Part shown: positions 1 through 6,707 of the stretch, one piece after another
Numbering within the stretch: position 1 is the first letter of the stretch
Layout: each line of letters begins with the position of its first letter
From: Acidobacteriaceae bacterium
Lineage (GTDB): Bacteria; Acidobacteriota; Terriglobia; Terriglobales; Acidobacteriaceae
DNA: 6,707 nt
Direction: 5' to 3'
Assembly (NCBI GenBank): GCA_009781125.1
Contig: WQYS01000132.1
Span: forward strand, 1-6,707
Program-made: the position numbers and the translations under genes
Notes under the pieces: model-generated
The model's input: only the letters and a program-made list of their open reading frames with translations
Told to the model about the DNA's origin: nothing
Database searches by the model: none

Positions 1-155
1 ACGAAGTGCTCGCTGGCCTGGATCAGCGTGTTGGGGAACTCGCGCAGCAGCATGTCGTAGGTCGGTTTGCGGGCCAGCGCGATGGCGTTGCCGTTAGTCT
101 CGGAGCGGTAGCCCCAGCCGTCAAGAATAGTCAGAACGATCGGTTTGTGTGCCAT
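1..155 (-). CDS. gpmI: 2,3-bisphosphoglycerate-independent phosphoglycerate mutase, N-terminal fragment
   Basis: This enzyme interconverts 3- and 2-phosphoglycerate in glycolysis and gluconeogenesis using two Mn ions and a phosphoserine intermediate; it is cytosolic. Only the first 51 residues are visible, because the gene runs off the left edge. They begin [15 protein letters not shown], followed by [15 protein letters not shown] and a [12 protein letters not shown] stretch, which is the standard start of the GpmI family. Asp12 of the LDGWG motif matches the family's metal ligand; the phosphoserine lies beyond the edge. The start is fixed: an in-frame TAA sits at 159-161, six bases before the ATG, and the family N-terminus begins here. 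No Shine-Dalgarno sequence is visible before the ATG, which is unusual for a housekeeping gene. It is divergent from the agmatine deiminase gene. The family assignment is very likely correct; completeness cannot be judged. Confidence 0.95.
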   Translation of the reverse strand, partial: MAHKPIVLTILDGWGYRSETNGNAIALARKPTYDMLLREFPNTLIQASEHF

Positions 156-220
156 GGTTTAGGTTCAGAATACCATCCGCCGGAGAAACCGGTTCAAGAC
201 GCTATACTCAAGGGACAACG
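156..220. promoter_or_regulatory. Divergent intergenic region with -10-like hexamers on both strands
   Basis: These 65 bases must hold the start signals of gpmI (minus) and the agmatine deiminase gene (plus). On the minus strand, TTGAAC (192-197) and TATTCT (167-172) are separated by 19 bases, a passable sigma-70-like pair. On the plus strand, TATACT (203-208) is a good -10 hexamer without a recognisable -35. Each hexamer ends only 11-12 bases before its start codon, so leaders would be about five bases long. That suits gpmI, which has no ribosome site, but would place the plus-strand start of transcription just after the AAGGG ribosome site. The elements are read by eye and the plus-strand one may be chance. 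Confidence 0.35.
210..214 (+). promoter_or_regulatory. Ribosome binding site that decides the agmatine deiminase start
   Basis: AAGGG lies six bases before the ATG at 221. It supports that codon over the in-frame ATG at 149, which would overlap the gpmI start and add 24 residues with no resemblance to the family. Confidence 0.6.
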
Positions 221-1276
221 ATGATAACCACGCCCCGCGCTCAGAACTTCCGCATGCCCGCCGAGTGGGCCGCTCACGCCGCGACCTGGATCGCCTGGCC
301 TCACAACGCCGAGGACTGGCCGGGAAAGTTCCCGCCTATCCCGTGGGTTTATGGCGAGATCGTCCGCCATCTCTCTGGCTGCGAGGACGTTCACATCTTG
401 GTCAACGACGAGACCGCCGAAAAACGCGCGCGGCGAGTGCTGCTTCGTGCCGGAGCCAATCTGGCTCGCCTGCACTTCCATCACTGGCAGACGGATCGCG
501 TCTGGCTGCGCGACTCCGGGCCGATCTTTGTTAAAAGCGACACGAGCGGCGAGCTTGCTATTACCAACTGGCGATTCAACGCATGGGCGAAGTATTCCAA
601 CTGGCAGCGCGACGATCAGGTGCCGCGCCACGTAGCGCAGTTTTATGAGATGAAGGAGTTTCAGCCGGTTGCCGCCGATCGCCGCCTTGTGCTCGAAGGC
701 GGTTCCATTGACACCAACGGCGCGGGTATTCTTCTGACCACCGAAGAGTGCCTTCTCTCCAAAGTGCAGCAGCGCAACCCCGGCGTTTCGAAGGAGCAGA
801 TCGAACAGGCCTTCCACGACTATCTAGGCATCGACCAGACTCTATGGCTGCATCGCGGCATCGCAGGCGATGATACCCACGGACATGTGGACGACATTAC
901 ACGCTTCGTAGACGAAAATACGATTCTCACCTGCATCGAGCCGAACACCCGCGACGAGAATCATCTTCCGCTGGCCGAAAATCTTGACCGGCTGCGTTCT
1001 GCGCGTAATCTCAACGGCAGACATTTCAGGATCGTCGAGCTGCCGATGCCTGCGCCGGTTGTCTTCGACGGGCAGCGGCTCCCGGCCAGTTACGCCAACT
1101 TCTATATTGCGAATGGATTAGTGCTGGTTCCCACGTTTAACGACGCTAACGATCGCCACGCGCTCAACATACTCTCCGAATGTTTTCCGGATCGGAAGAT
1201 CATAGGCATTCACGCGGTCGATCTCATCTGGGGTCTGGGTGCGCTGCACTGCCTGACTCAGCAGGAACCTATGTAA
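221..1276 (+). CDS. aguA: Agmatine deiminase family protein (agmatine iminohydrolase)
   Basis: Agmatine deiminases convert agmatine to N-carbamoylputrescine and ammonia, the first step from agmatine to putrescine in the cytosol. The 351-residue product has the length and motif order of the family: MPAEWAAHAATWIAWP at 12-27, WLRDSGPIFV at 95-104, NWRFNAW at 116-122, EGGSID at 159-164, LLTTEECLL at 171-179, GDDTHGHVDD at 216-225, and a C-terminal LHCLTQQEP. Asp98, His222 and Cys344 match the catalytic Asp/His/Cys of the guanidine-modifying enzyme fold. Two spots differ from well-studied AguA: the nucleophile loop reads GLGALHC where AguA has GGGNIHC, and the first block reads TDRVWLRD rather than the usual NDSWxRD. 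Family membership is firm; agmatine as substrate is inferred, and a peptidylarginine deiminase-like or other guanidino substrate is possible. The partner N-carbamoylputrescine amidase is not in view. The start at 221 is chosen for its ribosome site and family N-terminus. The membrane-protein gene follows after 25 bases. Confidence 0.88.
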   Translation: MITTPRAQNFRMPAEWAAHAATWIAWPHNAEDWPGKFPPIPWVYGEIVRHLSGCEDVHILVNDETAEKRARRVLLRAGANLARLHFHHWQTDRVWLRDSGPIFVKSDTSGELAITNWRFNAWAKYSNWQRDDQVPRHVAQFYEMKEFQPVAADRRLVLEGGSIDTNGAGILLTTEECLLSKVQQRNPGVSKEQIEQAFHDYLGIDQTLWLHRGIAGDDTHGHVDDITRFVDENTILTCIEPNTRDENHLPLAENLDRLRSARNLNGRHFRIVELPMPAPVVFDGQRLPASYANFYIANGLVLVPTFNDANDRHALNILSECFPDRKIIGIHAVDLIWGLGALHCLTQQEPM

Positions 1277-1286
1277 ACAGCCTTGA

Positions 1287-1295
1287 AAGGAAAGG
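1287..1295 (+). promoter_or_regulatory. Ribosome binding site of the membrane protein gene
   Basis: A purine run, AAGGAAAGG, ends six bases before the ATG at 1302. It argues that this AT-rich reading frame is a translated gene. Confidence 0.6.
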
Positions 1296-1301
1296 TCTGC
1301 A

Positions 1302-2346
<1,045 letters not shown>

Positions 2347-2350
2347 AATC

Positions 2351-2355
2351 AGGAG
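2351..2355 (+). promoter_or_regulatory. Unusually close ribosome binding site of the glutaredoxin-like gene
   Basis: AGGAG lies only two bases before the ATG at 2358, closer than the usual 5-9 bases. No other start codon in this frame fits the family N-terminus, so the close spacing appears real and may lower translation. Confidence 0.5.
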
Positions 2356-2357
2356 AA

Positions 2358-2618
2358 ATGGAACTCATCGTTTACACAGCTCCCTGGTGCCGCGACTGCC
2401 GCGAGGCCAAGCGTTTTCTCGCTGACCATGACATCCCTTACAAAGAGATCAACATCGAGGCCACGCCCGGCGCGGCTGATCTCGTCATTGCCAACACGGG
2501 CAAGCGCGCCATCCCGCAGTTCGTCATCGACGGCAGGTGGGTTCAGCCGTATCGTCCCGGCAAGGGTTTTCTCTACGACGAGATGAGCGAGCTGCTCGGA
2601 GTCACGCAAGCAGGATGA
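2358..2618 (+). CDS. Glutaredoxin-like thiol-disulfide oxidoreductase
   Basis: Small thioredoxin-fold proteins of this kind reduce disulfides or mixed disulfides in the cytosol. The 86-residue product starts MELIVYTAPWCRDCREAKRF, giving strand 1 followed by a CxxC redox pair (Cys11, Cys14). It continues with the helix 15-23, an IPYKEINIE strand (26-34) and the cis-proline motif at Ile52-Pro53 (RAIPQFVIDG, 50-59). Length and order match glutaredoxin/NrdH/mycoredoxin proteins. Two features are non-standard: the pair is WCRDC rather than CPYC, and the glycine pair after the last strand that helps bind glutathione in classical glutaredoxins is replaced by QPYRPGKGF (63-71). The electron donor is therefore open: glutathione, thioredoxin reductase or another thiol. 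An in-frame ATG at 2289 lies inside tadA and is rejected as the start. The gene probably shares a transcript with tadA. Confidence 0.85.
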   Translation: MELIVYTAPWCRDCREAKRFLADHDIPYKEINIEATPGAADLVIANTGKRAIPQFVIDGRWVQPYRPGKGFLYDEMSELLGVTQAG

Positions 2619-2642
2619 TTCCACAGAATCCATGCAGGTAGA

Positions 2643-2662
2643 ATGAAGTTATAACATTTCAT
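2643..2662 (+). promoter_or_regulatory. Candidate purB promoter -10 within an imperfect dyad
   Basis: The 65-base gap before purB contains the perfect palindrome GTTATAAC (2648-2655), flanked by ATGAA (2643-2647) and TTCAT (2658-2662); the right arm carries two extra bases. The TATAAC hexamer (2650-2655) would start transcription near 2662, leaving a 22-base leader with the GGAG ribosome site (2675-2678) inside it, which is sensible geometry. No good -35 is visible, and the dyad does not resemble the E. coli PurR operator or the Bacillus PurBox. Confidence 0.35.
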
Positions 2663-2683
2663 CCGTAACAAGCTGGAGAACTG

Positions 2684-3985
<1,302 letters not shown>

Positions 3986-4009
3986 TGCTGCCCCGGCGCT
4001 GCGCGATGC

Positions 4010-5035
4010 TTATGGACGTATCGTATCTTCGACACCCGGAATCTGCCTGTTGCCTGCAAGCGCTGGCGGACCAGCGACAAAAGAAGGCTGGGAGTCTTCG
4101 GGGTTGTTGATGACGAATATCTGTGCGTCTTTAGGCGGATGGAACCGTCCATAGATGAGATACGCAACCACGATGCCGCCCGTTACCTCGGGATGCAGCG
4201 CGGCCAGAGGGATCAGATACTTCTTGCTCCTCACCAGAGATTCGGCGACGCCGTGAACGCCGTGGCTCCTGGGCACGCTTCCCGGAACCTGCGGAATCAC
4301 AAAGATCGTCATCTTCACCTCGGGATGCCGCTTTCTATACCTCGTCAGCGAGCGCGCAATCTGTTTCGGAGTCGTCATGCCAACATCGGCTATGAAATTC
4401 CGCCGGGCAGAGTGCGGCAGGTACAGATTCATCACCATGCGCGCGAAATCCGCGCAGTTGTGAAAGAACAGGTTGAAGCGCGAGGCGTTTTTGCGGTCGT
4501 TCAGAAAGGCAATGAGCCGCTGGTCCTGCTCGGCGGTCGTCTCAAACTGGAATCCATAAATCTTGCGGTCGTAGGAGGAGCCGATCAGTTGAATCCACTC
4601 TCCGCCGGGAGCCTTGCCGTCCGCGCCGTCGGGAGCGAGCTCTGCTAGATACTCTCTGCGGTAGGCATCCCGCAGCTCAGCCACCTTGGCTCGATCCACC
4701 CAGGCCGGGATATCATCGGTGGAATCGACGGCGTAGAGATATGGAACCAGCGGCACGGCGATCCAGTCATATCCGGCAATCTTGTGGTAGCGGCTGATGA
4801 CGGTTCCATGCTCGCCCTGATGACAGAGGCGAAGCCTGGCCGGAGTATCGGCGCAGACATGATCCAGATAAACCGCCGCGTGTCCGGTAGGATTGAAGGC
4901 TCCGAAGTCACCATAAGGCTCTTCCATCAGGAAGGCCACTGAAGCACAGGCCCGCGAGCCTTGCAGCAATGCCGCAAAACCGGCCAAAATTAACATGCAT
5001 AGGCATCGGGTTAGCTTGCCTCGTGCTCGCCGCAT
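4010..5035 (-). CDS. Exported protein with Cys/His active-site-like motifs, possibly DUF4105/NlpC-P60-like
   Basis: The product of 341 residues has no function I can assign with confidence. A signal peptide is clear: a basic start (RRARGKLTR), a hydrophobic core at about 11-24 and an A-C-A signal peptidase site at 29-31. There is no proper lipobox, so it is probably periplasmic or surface-located rather than a lipoprotein. The mature part has GHAAVYL (51-57) near the N-terminus and FFHNCADFAR (190-199) in the middle. A His in a GHA strand paired with Cys194 in an NCA helix start resembles NlpC/P60- and LRAT-like papain folds and the DUF4105/Lnb lipoprotein acyltransferase group; this is an inference from motif style. 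Other dense motifs are FLMEEPYGDFG (35-45), VISRYHKIAGYDW (79-91) and YDRKIYGFQFETT (155-167). A hydrophobic stretch at about 274-295 may be a late membrane-contacting segment. Further cysteines at 61 and 71 could pair. The start is backed by a strong ribosome site. The gene looks single, with its own 125-base upstream region. Confidence 0.85.
   Translation of the reverse strand: MRRARGKLTRCLCMLILAGFAALLQGSRACASVAFLMEEPYGDFGAFNPTGHAAVYLDHVCADTPARLRLCHQGEHGTVISRYHKIAGYDWIAVPLVPYLYAVDSTDDIPAWVDRAKVAELRDAYRREYLAELAPDGADGKAPGGEWIQLIGSSYDRKIYGFQFETTAEQDQRLIAFLNDRKNASRFNLFFHNCADFARMVMNLYLPHSARRNFIADVGMTTPKQIARSLTRYRKRHPEVKMTIFVIPQVPGSVPRSHGVHGVAESLVRSKKYLIPLAALHPEVTGGIVVAYLIYGRFHPPKDAQIFVINNPEDSQPSFVAGPPALAGNRQIPGVEDTIRP
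4061..4076. repeat. Perfect six-base-pair inverted repeat with tetraloop
   Basis: CGCTGG-CGGA-CCAGCG forms a perfect stem with a four-base loop; read on the minus strand the loop is TCCG, a UNCG-type loop sequence. It lies near the 3' end of the exported-protein gene and about 75 bases beyond the purB stop. No T-run follows on either strand, so it is not a standard intrinsic terminator. Confidence 0.4.
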
Positions 5036-5038
5036 TCT

Positions 5039-5043
5039 CCTCC
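5039..5043 (-). promoter_or_regulatory. Strong ribosome binding site of the exported-protein gene
   Basis: On the minus strand GGAGG (within GGGAGGAGA) lies three bases before the ATG at 5035. It supports this start over the internal Met14, which would remove the basic N-region of the signal peptide. Confidence 0.7.
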
Positions 5044-5159
5044 CGGTGATTAAAGCTTACCCCGTTTTAAACAGCAGAATGCGCCGAAAAGTCGCGCACG
5101 CATCCGCTCAAATACAGGTAGGAAGACAACGAATCAGGCAGACGAGGCCAAGGTGCGCG

Positions 5160-5234
5160 TGGAGCGGGAGACCGGGATCGAACCGGCGACATTCAGCTTG
5201 GGAAGCTGACGTTCTGCCACTGAACTACTCCCGC
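5160..5234 (-). tRNA. tRNA-Gly, anticodon CCC
   Basis: The minus strand folds into a complete cloverleaf. The acceptor stem GCGGGAG/CTCCCGC has seven perfect pairs, followed by a T discriminator and an encoded CCA (5160-5162). The D arm is GTTC-AGTGGCA-GAAC, the anticodon arm is TCAGC-TTCCCAA-GCTGA with anticodon CCC at 5200-5202, the variable loop has five bases, and the T arm is GCCGG-TTCGATC-CCGGT with one G-U pair. Anticodon CCC reads the glycine codon GGG. No intrinsic terminator is evident after it. It stands alone between the DUF4239 gene and the exported-protein gene, with no integrase or duplicated 3' end nearby, so I see no sign that it has served as an attachment site within the window. 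Confidence 0.96.
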
Positions 5235-5315
5235 GCAAGCCTCACTTAAGCAGCATCGCACACACGCTTGGCCGATGGCAACTGTTTCCCCTCTGTCGCA
5301 AAGCACCCTAACTTC

Positions 5316-6152
5316 CTAGCGAGTTCGCTGCACCGGTGGAAGGTGACTGTCAGCCGCGCCATTGCCGGGCTTCATCAGATCGTCGTAGATAAGCTGGAAA
5401 GGCTTCAGCGATACCGATATCTTCCCCAGGTATGGATGGTCCATGGCCGAGAGCAGGAAGATCATCAGCCCGAGCAGCGACGCAAACATCGCCGTCATCC
5501 AGAGATGCATCCTGCGGTTGTTCAGGTGGAAGCACCACGTCACGGCGATGTTAATCACAGCGCCGACGTAGACGAGCGCCCATAAGGCTCCGGAAAGCCC
5601 CGCCGTCACGCCCAGCAGCCGCGACCTTCTGCGCTGTACAAGTTCGTTGAACCTGTCGAAGGTCTCGGCGTGTAATATCTTCTGCTCGTCCGAGGCCGGT
5701 TCAAAGGTGGCGAGGTCGCTTTCAAGTCTGGCTACGAACGCGACGTTCCCCCTCGGAATAATGCCCTTCTGCTGCTCCGGCCAGGCCACGTAAATCACTT
5801 CGTGGACGTAACTCCGCAGGTCGTCTTGCAGCCGTCCGCGGGCCGGTTCAGGATACTGGCTGACATCGAGATAAAAGGCTGCCAGCGTGCTGGCTTCGTC
5901 GTCAACCTTCTGCTGGGTTGCAGTCATGGTAGACCAGTCGCCCACCATCAGCAGGCCGAGCGTGATGCCATATAAAACCGTGATCGAGCCGAAGTAGTAT
6001 CCGACGATATCGTTGTACGAAAGCGTAGCGTGATGGAGCGTCGGCGCCCATCTGCGGGTTGCAACCAGCCCTGCGATTCCGAAGGCACAGAAGACCAGCA
6101 CGGTCAGCAGGCCGGACAGCCAGAGCGGCAGTGTGTACATCCAGCTAATCAT
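5316..6152 (-). CDS. DUF4239 (bestrophin-like domain) membrane protein
   Basis: The 278-residue product fits the DUF4239 family, which is annotated as bestrophin-like because of a distant resemblance to anion channels; its activity is not established. Four membrane segments can be seen, at about 8-31, 52-71, 185-207 and 217-237. Between the two pairs lies a long soluble region (72-184), helical and charged, with family-style blocks: DDEASTLAAFYLDV (84-97), QYPEPARGRLQDDLRSYV (99-116) and WPEQQKGIIPRG (124-135). SYNDIVGYYFG (45-55) leads into the second helix and RRRSRLLGV (174-182) into the third; FLLSAMDHPYLG (232-243) ends the fourth. The frame also opens with a GTG at 6176, but the ATG at 6152 is preferred because GGGG lies eight bases upstream and the first helix follows directly. 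It is transcribed toward the tRNA-Gly gene. Family confidence is fair to good. Confidence 0.82.
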   Translation of the reverse strand: MISWMYTLPLWLSGLLTVLVFCAFGIAGLVATRRWAPTLHHATLSYNDIVGYYFGSITVLYGITLGLLMVGDWSTMTATQQKVDDEASTLAAFYLDVSQYPEPARGRLQDDLRSYVHEVIYVAWPEQQKGIIPRGNVAFVARLESDLATFEPASDEQKILHAETFDRFNELVQRRRSRLLGVTAGLSGALWALVYVGAVINIAVTWCFHLNNRRMHLWMTAMFASLLGLMIFLLSAMDHPYLGKISVSLKPFQLIYDDLMKPGNGAADSHLPPVQRTR

Positions 6153-6246
6153 GGACACCACCCCGAAAATGCACACTCTGGCTTATGTGGATTACAGACG
6201 TTCGGCAACCGGTCATGCCGCGTAAGCTGCATGGACCGCGATGTTC

Positions 6247-6707
6247 TTAGTGTCTGTCCGGCGGTTTGGCAGCAATGCGCTCCACCTCGACCTGCTGACG
6301 CCGCACCGTGTCGCGCACGGTTTCGGTGCGATCGGTGCCGGTCTTGCCGATGACAACCTCCTCGGAGACCCGCGTAGATTTGGAGACGACAGGCCGCTCG
6401 CTTGTCTCCAGCACCTCGATGGTGCTGTCGGACCAGTCGATGTCCTTCACGTAGTTCGGATCGCTGACCGCGCGGCGGACGATATCAGCATGTTCCTCGT
6501 GCAGGGTCACCTGCTGCTCGACCGGCTTCTCGACGACGAAGCGGCGAATGCGCGTAGTGCCATCTTCGACCAGCCTCTTGCCCACGTCCATATGCTCTTC
6601 GGCCAGGCGAAGAACTTGATTCTTCCCCAGGTCGGTCGTTATGGGTTTGGTGGGCACGGTCGCGGCAACTGCTGCTGTTGTCGCAATAGTCGCAGCCGAT
6701 GCCTTCG
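6247..6707 (-). CDS. DUF2382 (YsnF/AvaK) domain protein, C-terminal fragment
   Basis: The reading frame is open to the right edge, so the gene's start is outside the window; 152 residues are visible. The first visible residues form an Ala/Thr-rich linker (SAATIATTAAVAATVPTKP). After it comes a DUF2382 domain: VLRLAEEHMDVGKRLVEDG, then TRIRRFVVEKPVEQQVTLHEEH, and a second, weaker unit starting STIEVLETSERPVVSKSTRV and ending TVRRQQVEVERI. The alternating hydrophobic/charged strands with EE pairs are characteristic of this domain, found in YsnF stress-type proteins and cyanobacterial AvaK, often joined to a PRC-barrel or general-stress domain. A GTG at 6655-6657 within the frame could be mistaken for a start, but the domain's linker continues upstream of it. 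The molecular function of the family is not established. It ends 94 bases before the DUF4239 start, on the same strand. Confidence 0.8.
   Translation of the reverse strand, partial: KASAATIATTAAVAATVPTKPITTDLGKNQVLRLAEEHMDVGKRLVEDGTTRIRRFVVEKPVEQQVTLHEEHADIVRRAVSDPNYVKDIDWSDSTIEVLETSERPVVSKSTRVSEEVVIGKTGTDRTETVRDTVRRQQVEVERIAAKPPDRH

Noticed and set aside
149..220. Upstream start for the agmatine deiminase gene at 149
   Set aside because: It would overlap the gpmI start and add 24 non-conserved residues; the ATG at 221 has a ribosome site.
194..817. Minus-strand open frame (207 codons) opposite the agmatine deiminase gene
   Set aside because: It covers conserved agmatine deiminase motifs in antisense and shows no domain of its own.
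4139..4648. Plus-strand open frame (169 codons) opposite the exported-protein gene
   Set aside because: The minus-strand gene has a signal peptide, a strong ribosome site and coherent motifs; this frame has none.
5080..5098. TGCGC...GCGCA inverted repeat between the tRNA and the exported-protein gene
   Set aside because: It has only five pairs with a nine-base loop and no T-run, so it is not distinguishable from chance in GC-rich DNA.
5160..5234. tRNA-Gly as an integration site for a mobile element
   Set aside because: No integrase gene, no repeated tRNA 3' end and no foreign genes next to it in the window.
5235..5315. Promoter for the tRNA-Gly gene
   Set aside because: TTGCCA on the minus strand has no convincing -10 at proper spacing, so I do not call it.
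6153..6176. GTG start at 6176 for the DUF4239 gene
   Set aside because: No ribosome site precedes it, and the added residues are not needed for the first helix; it remains possible.
6213..6232. CATGC...GCATG inverted repeat downstream of the DUF2382 gene as a terminator
   Set aside because: It has a five-pair stem, a ten-base loop and no T-run on the transcribed strand.

Overview
The window looks like an ordinary stretch of chromosome from a soil-type bacterium of the Acidobacteriota, most likely the Terriglobia (Granulicella/Edaphobacter/Terriglobus group). That placement is inferred from the protein style, mainly the exported Cys/His protein at 4010-5035 and the DUF4239 and DUF2382 (YsnF-type) proteins; no marker gene proves it. 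Most genes are GC-rich (a hand-counted row inside tadA is about 68% GC). I see no insertion sequence, phage gene, CRISPR array, toxin-antitoxin pair or secretion cluster.

Layout, left part. The first 155 bases, minus strand, are the N-terminus of cofactor-independent phosphoglycerate mutase (gpmI), running off the left edge. After a 65-base divergent intergenic region, five plus-strand genes follow closely: an agmatine deiminase-family enzyme (221-1276), an unrecognised AT-rich four-helix membrane protein (1302-1877), the tRNA adenosine deaminase tadA (1861-2346, overlapping the previous gene by 17 bases), a small glutaredoxin-like protein (2358-2618) and adenylosuccinate lyase purB (2684-3985). 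Gaps are 25, -17, 11 and 65 bases, so the first four could be one transcript. purB probably also has its own promoter: the gap before it holds a TATAAC hexamer inside an imperfect dyad.

Layout, right part. The minus strand takes over. Convergent to purB, 24 bases away, is a gene for an exported protein with a GHA...HNCADFAR Cys/His arrangement (4010-5035). Upstream of it lie a tRNA-Gly(CCC) gene with an encoded CCA end (5160-5234), a bestrophin-like DUF4239 membrane protein (5316-6152) and the C-terminal part of a DUF2382/YsnF-AvaK protein that runs off the right edge (6247-6707).

How the genes work together. gpmI, purB, tadA and the tRNA are housekeeping functions (glycolysis, purine synthesis, wobble inosine formation, translation). 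The agmatine deiminase may supply polyamines by producing N-carbamoylputrescine, but the amidase for the next step is not in the window. No shared pathway links the genes, and I find no convincing new multi-gene system. The parts most worth a second look are the exported Cys/His protein, the AT-rich membrane gene wedged against tadA, and the unusual active-site surroundings of the glutaredoxin-like protein and the agmatine deiminase. No gap between genes exceeds 125 bases.
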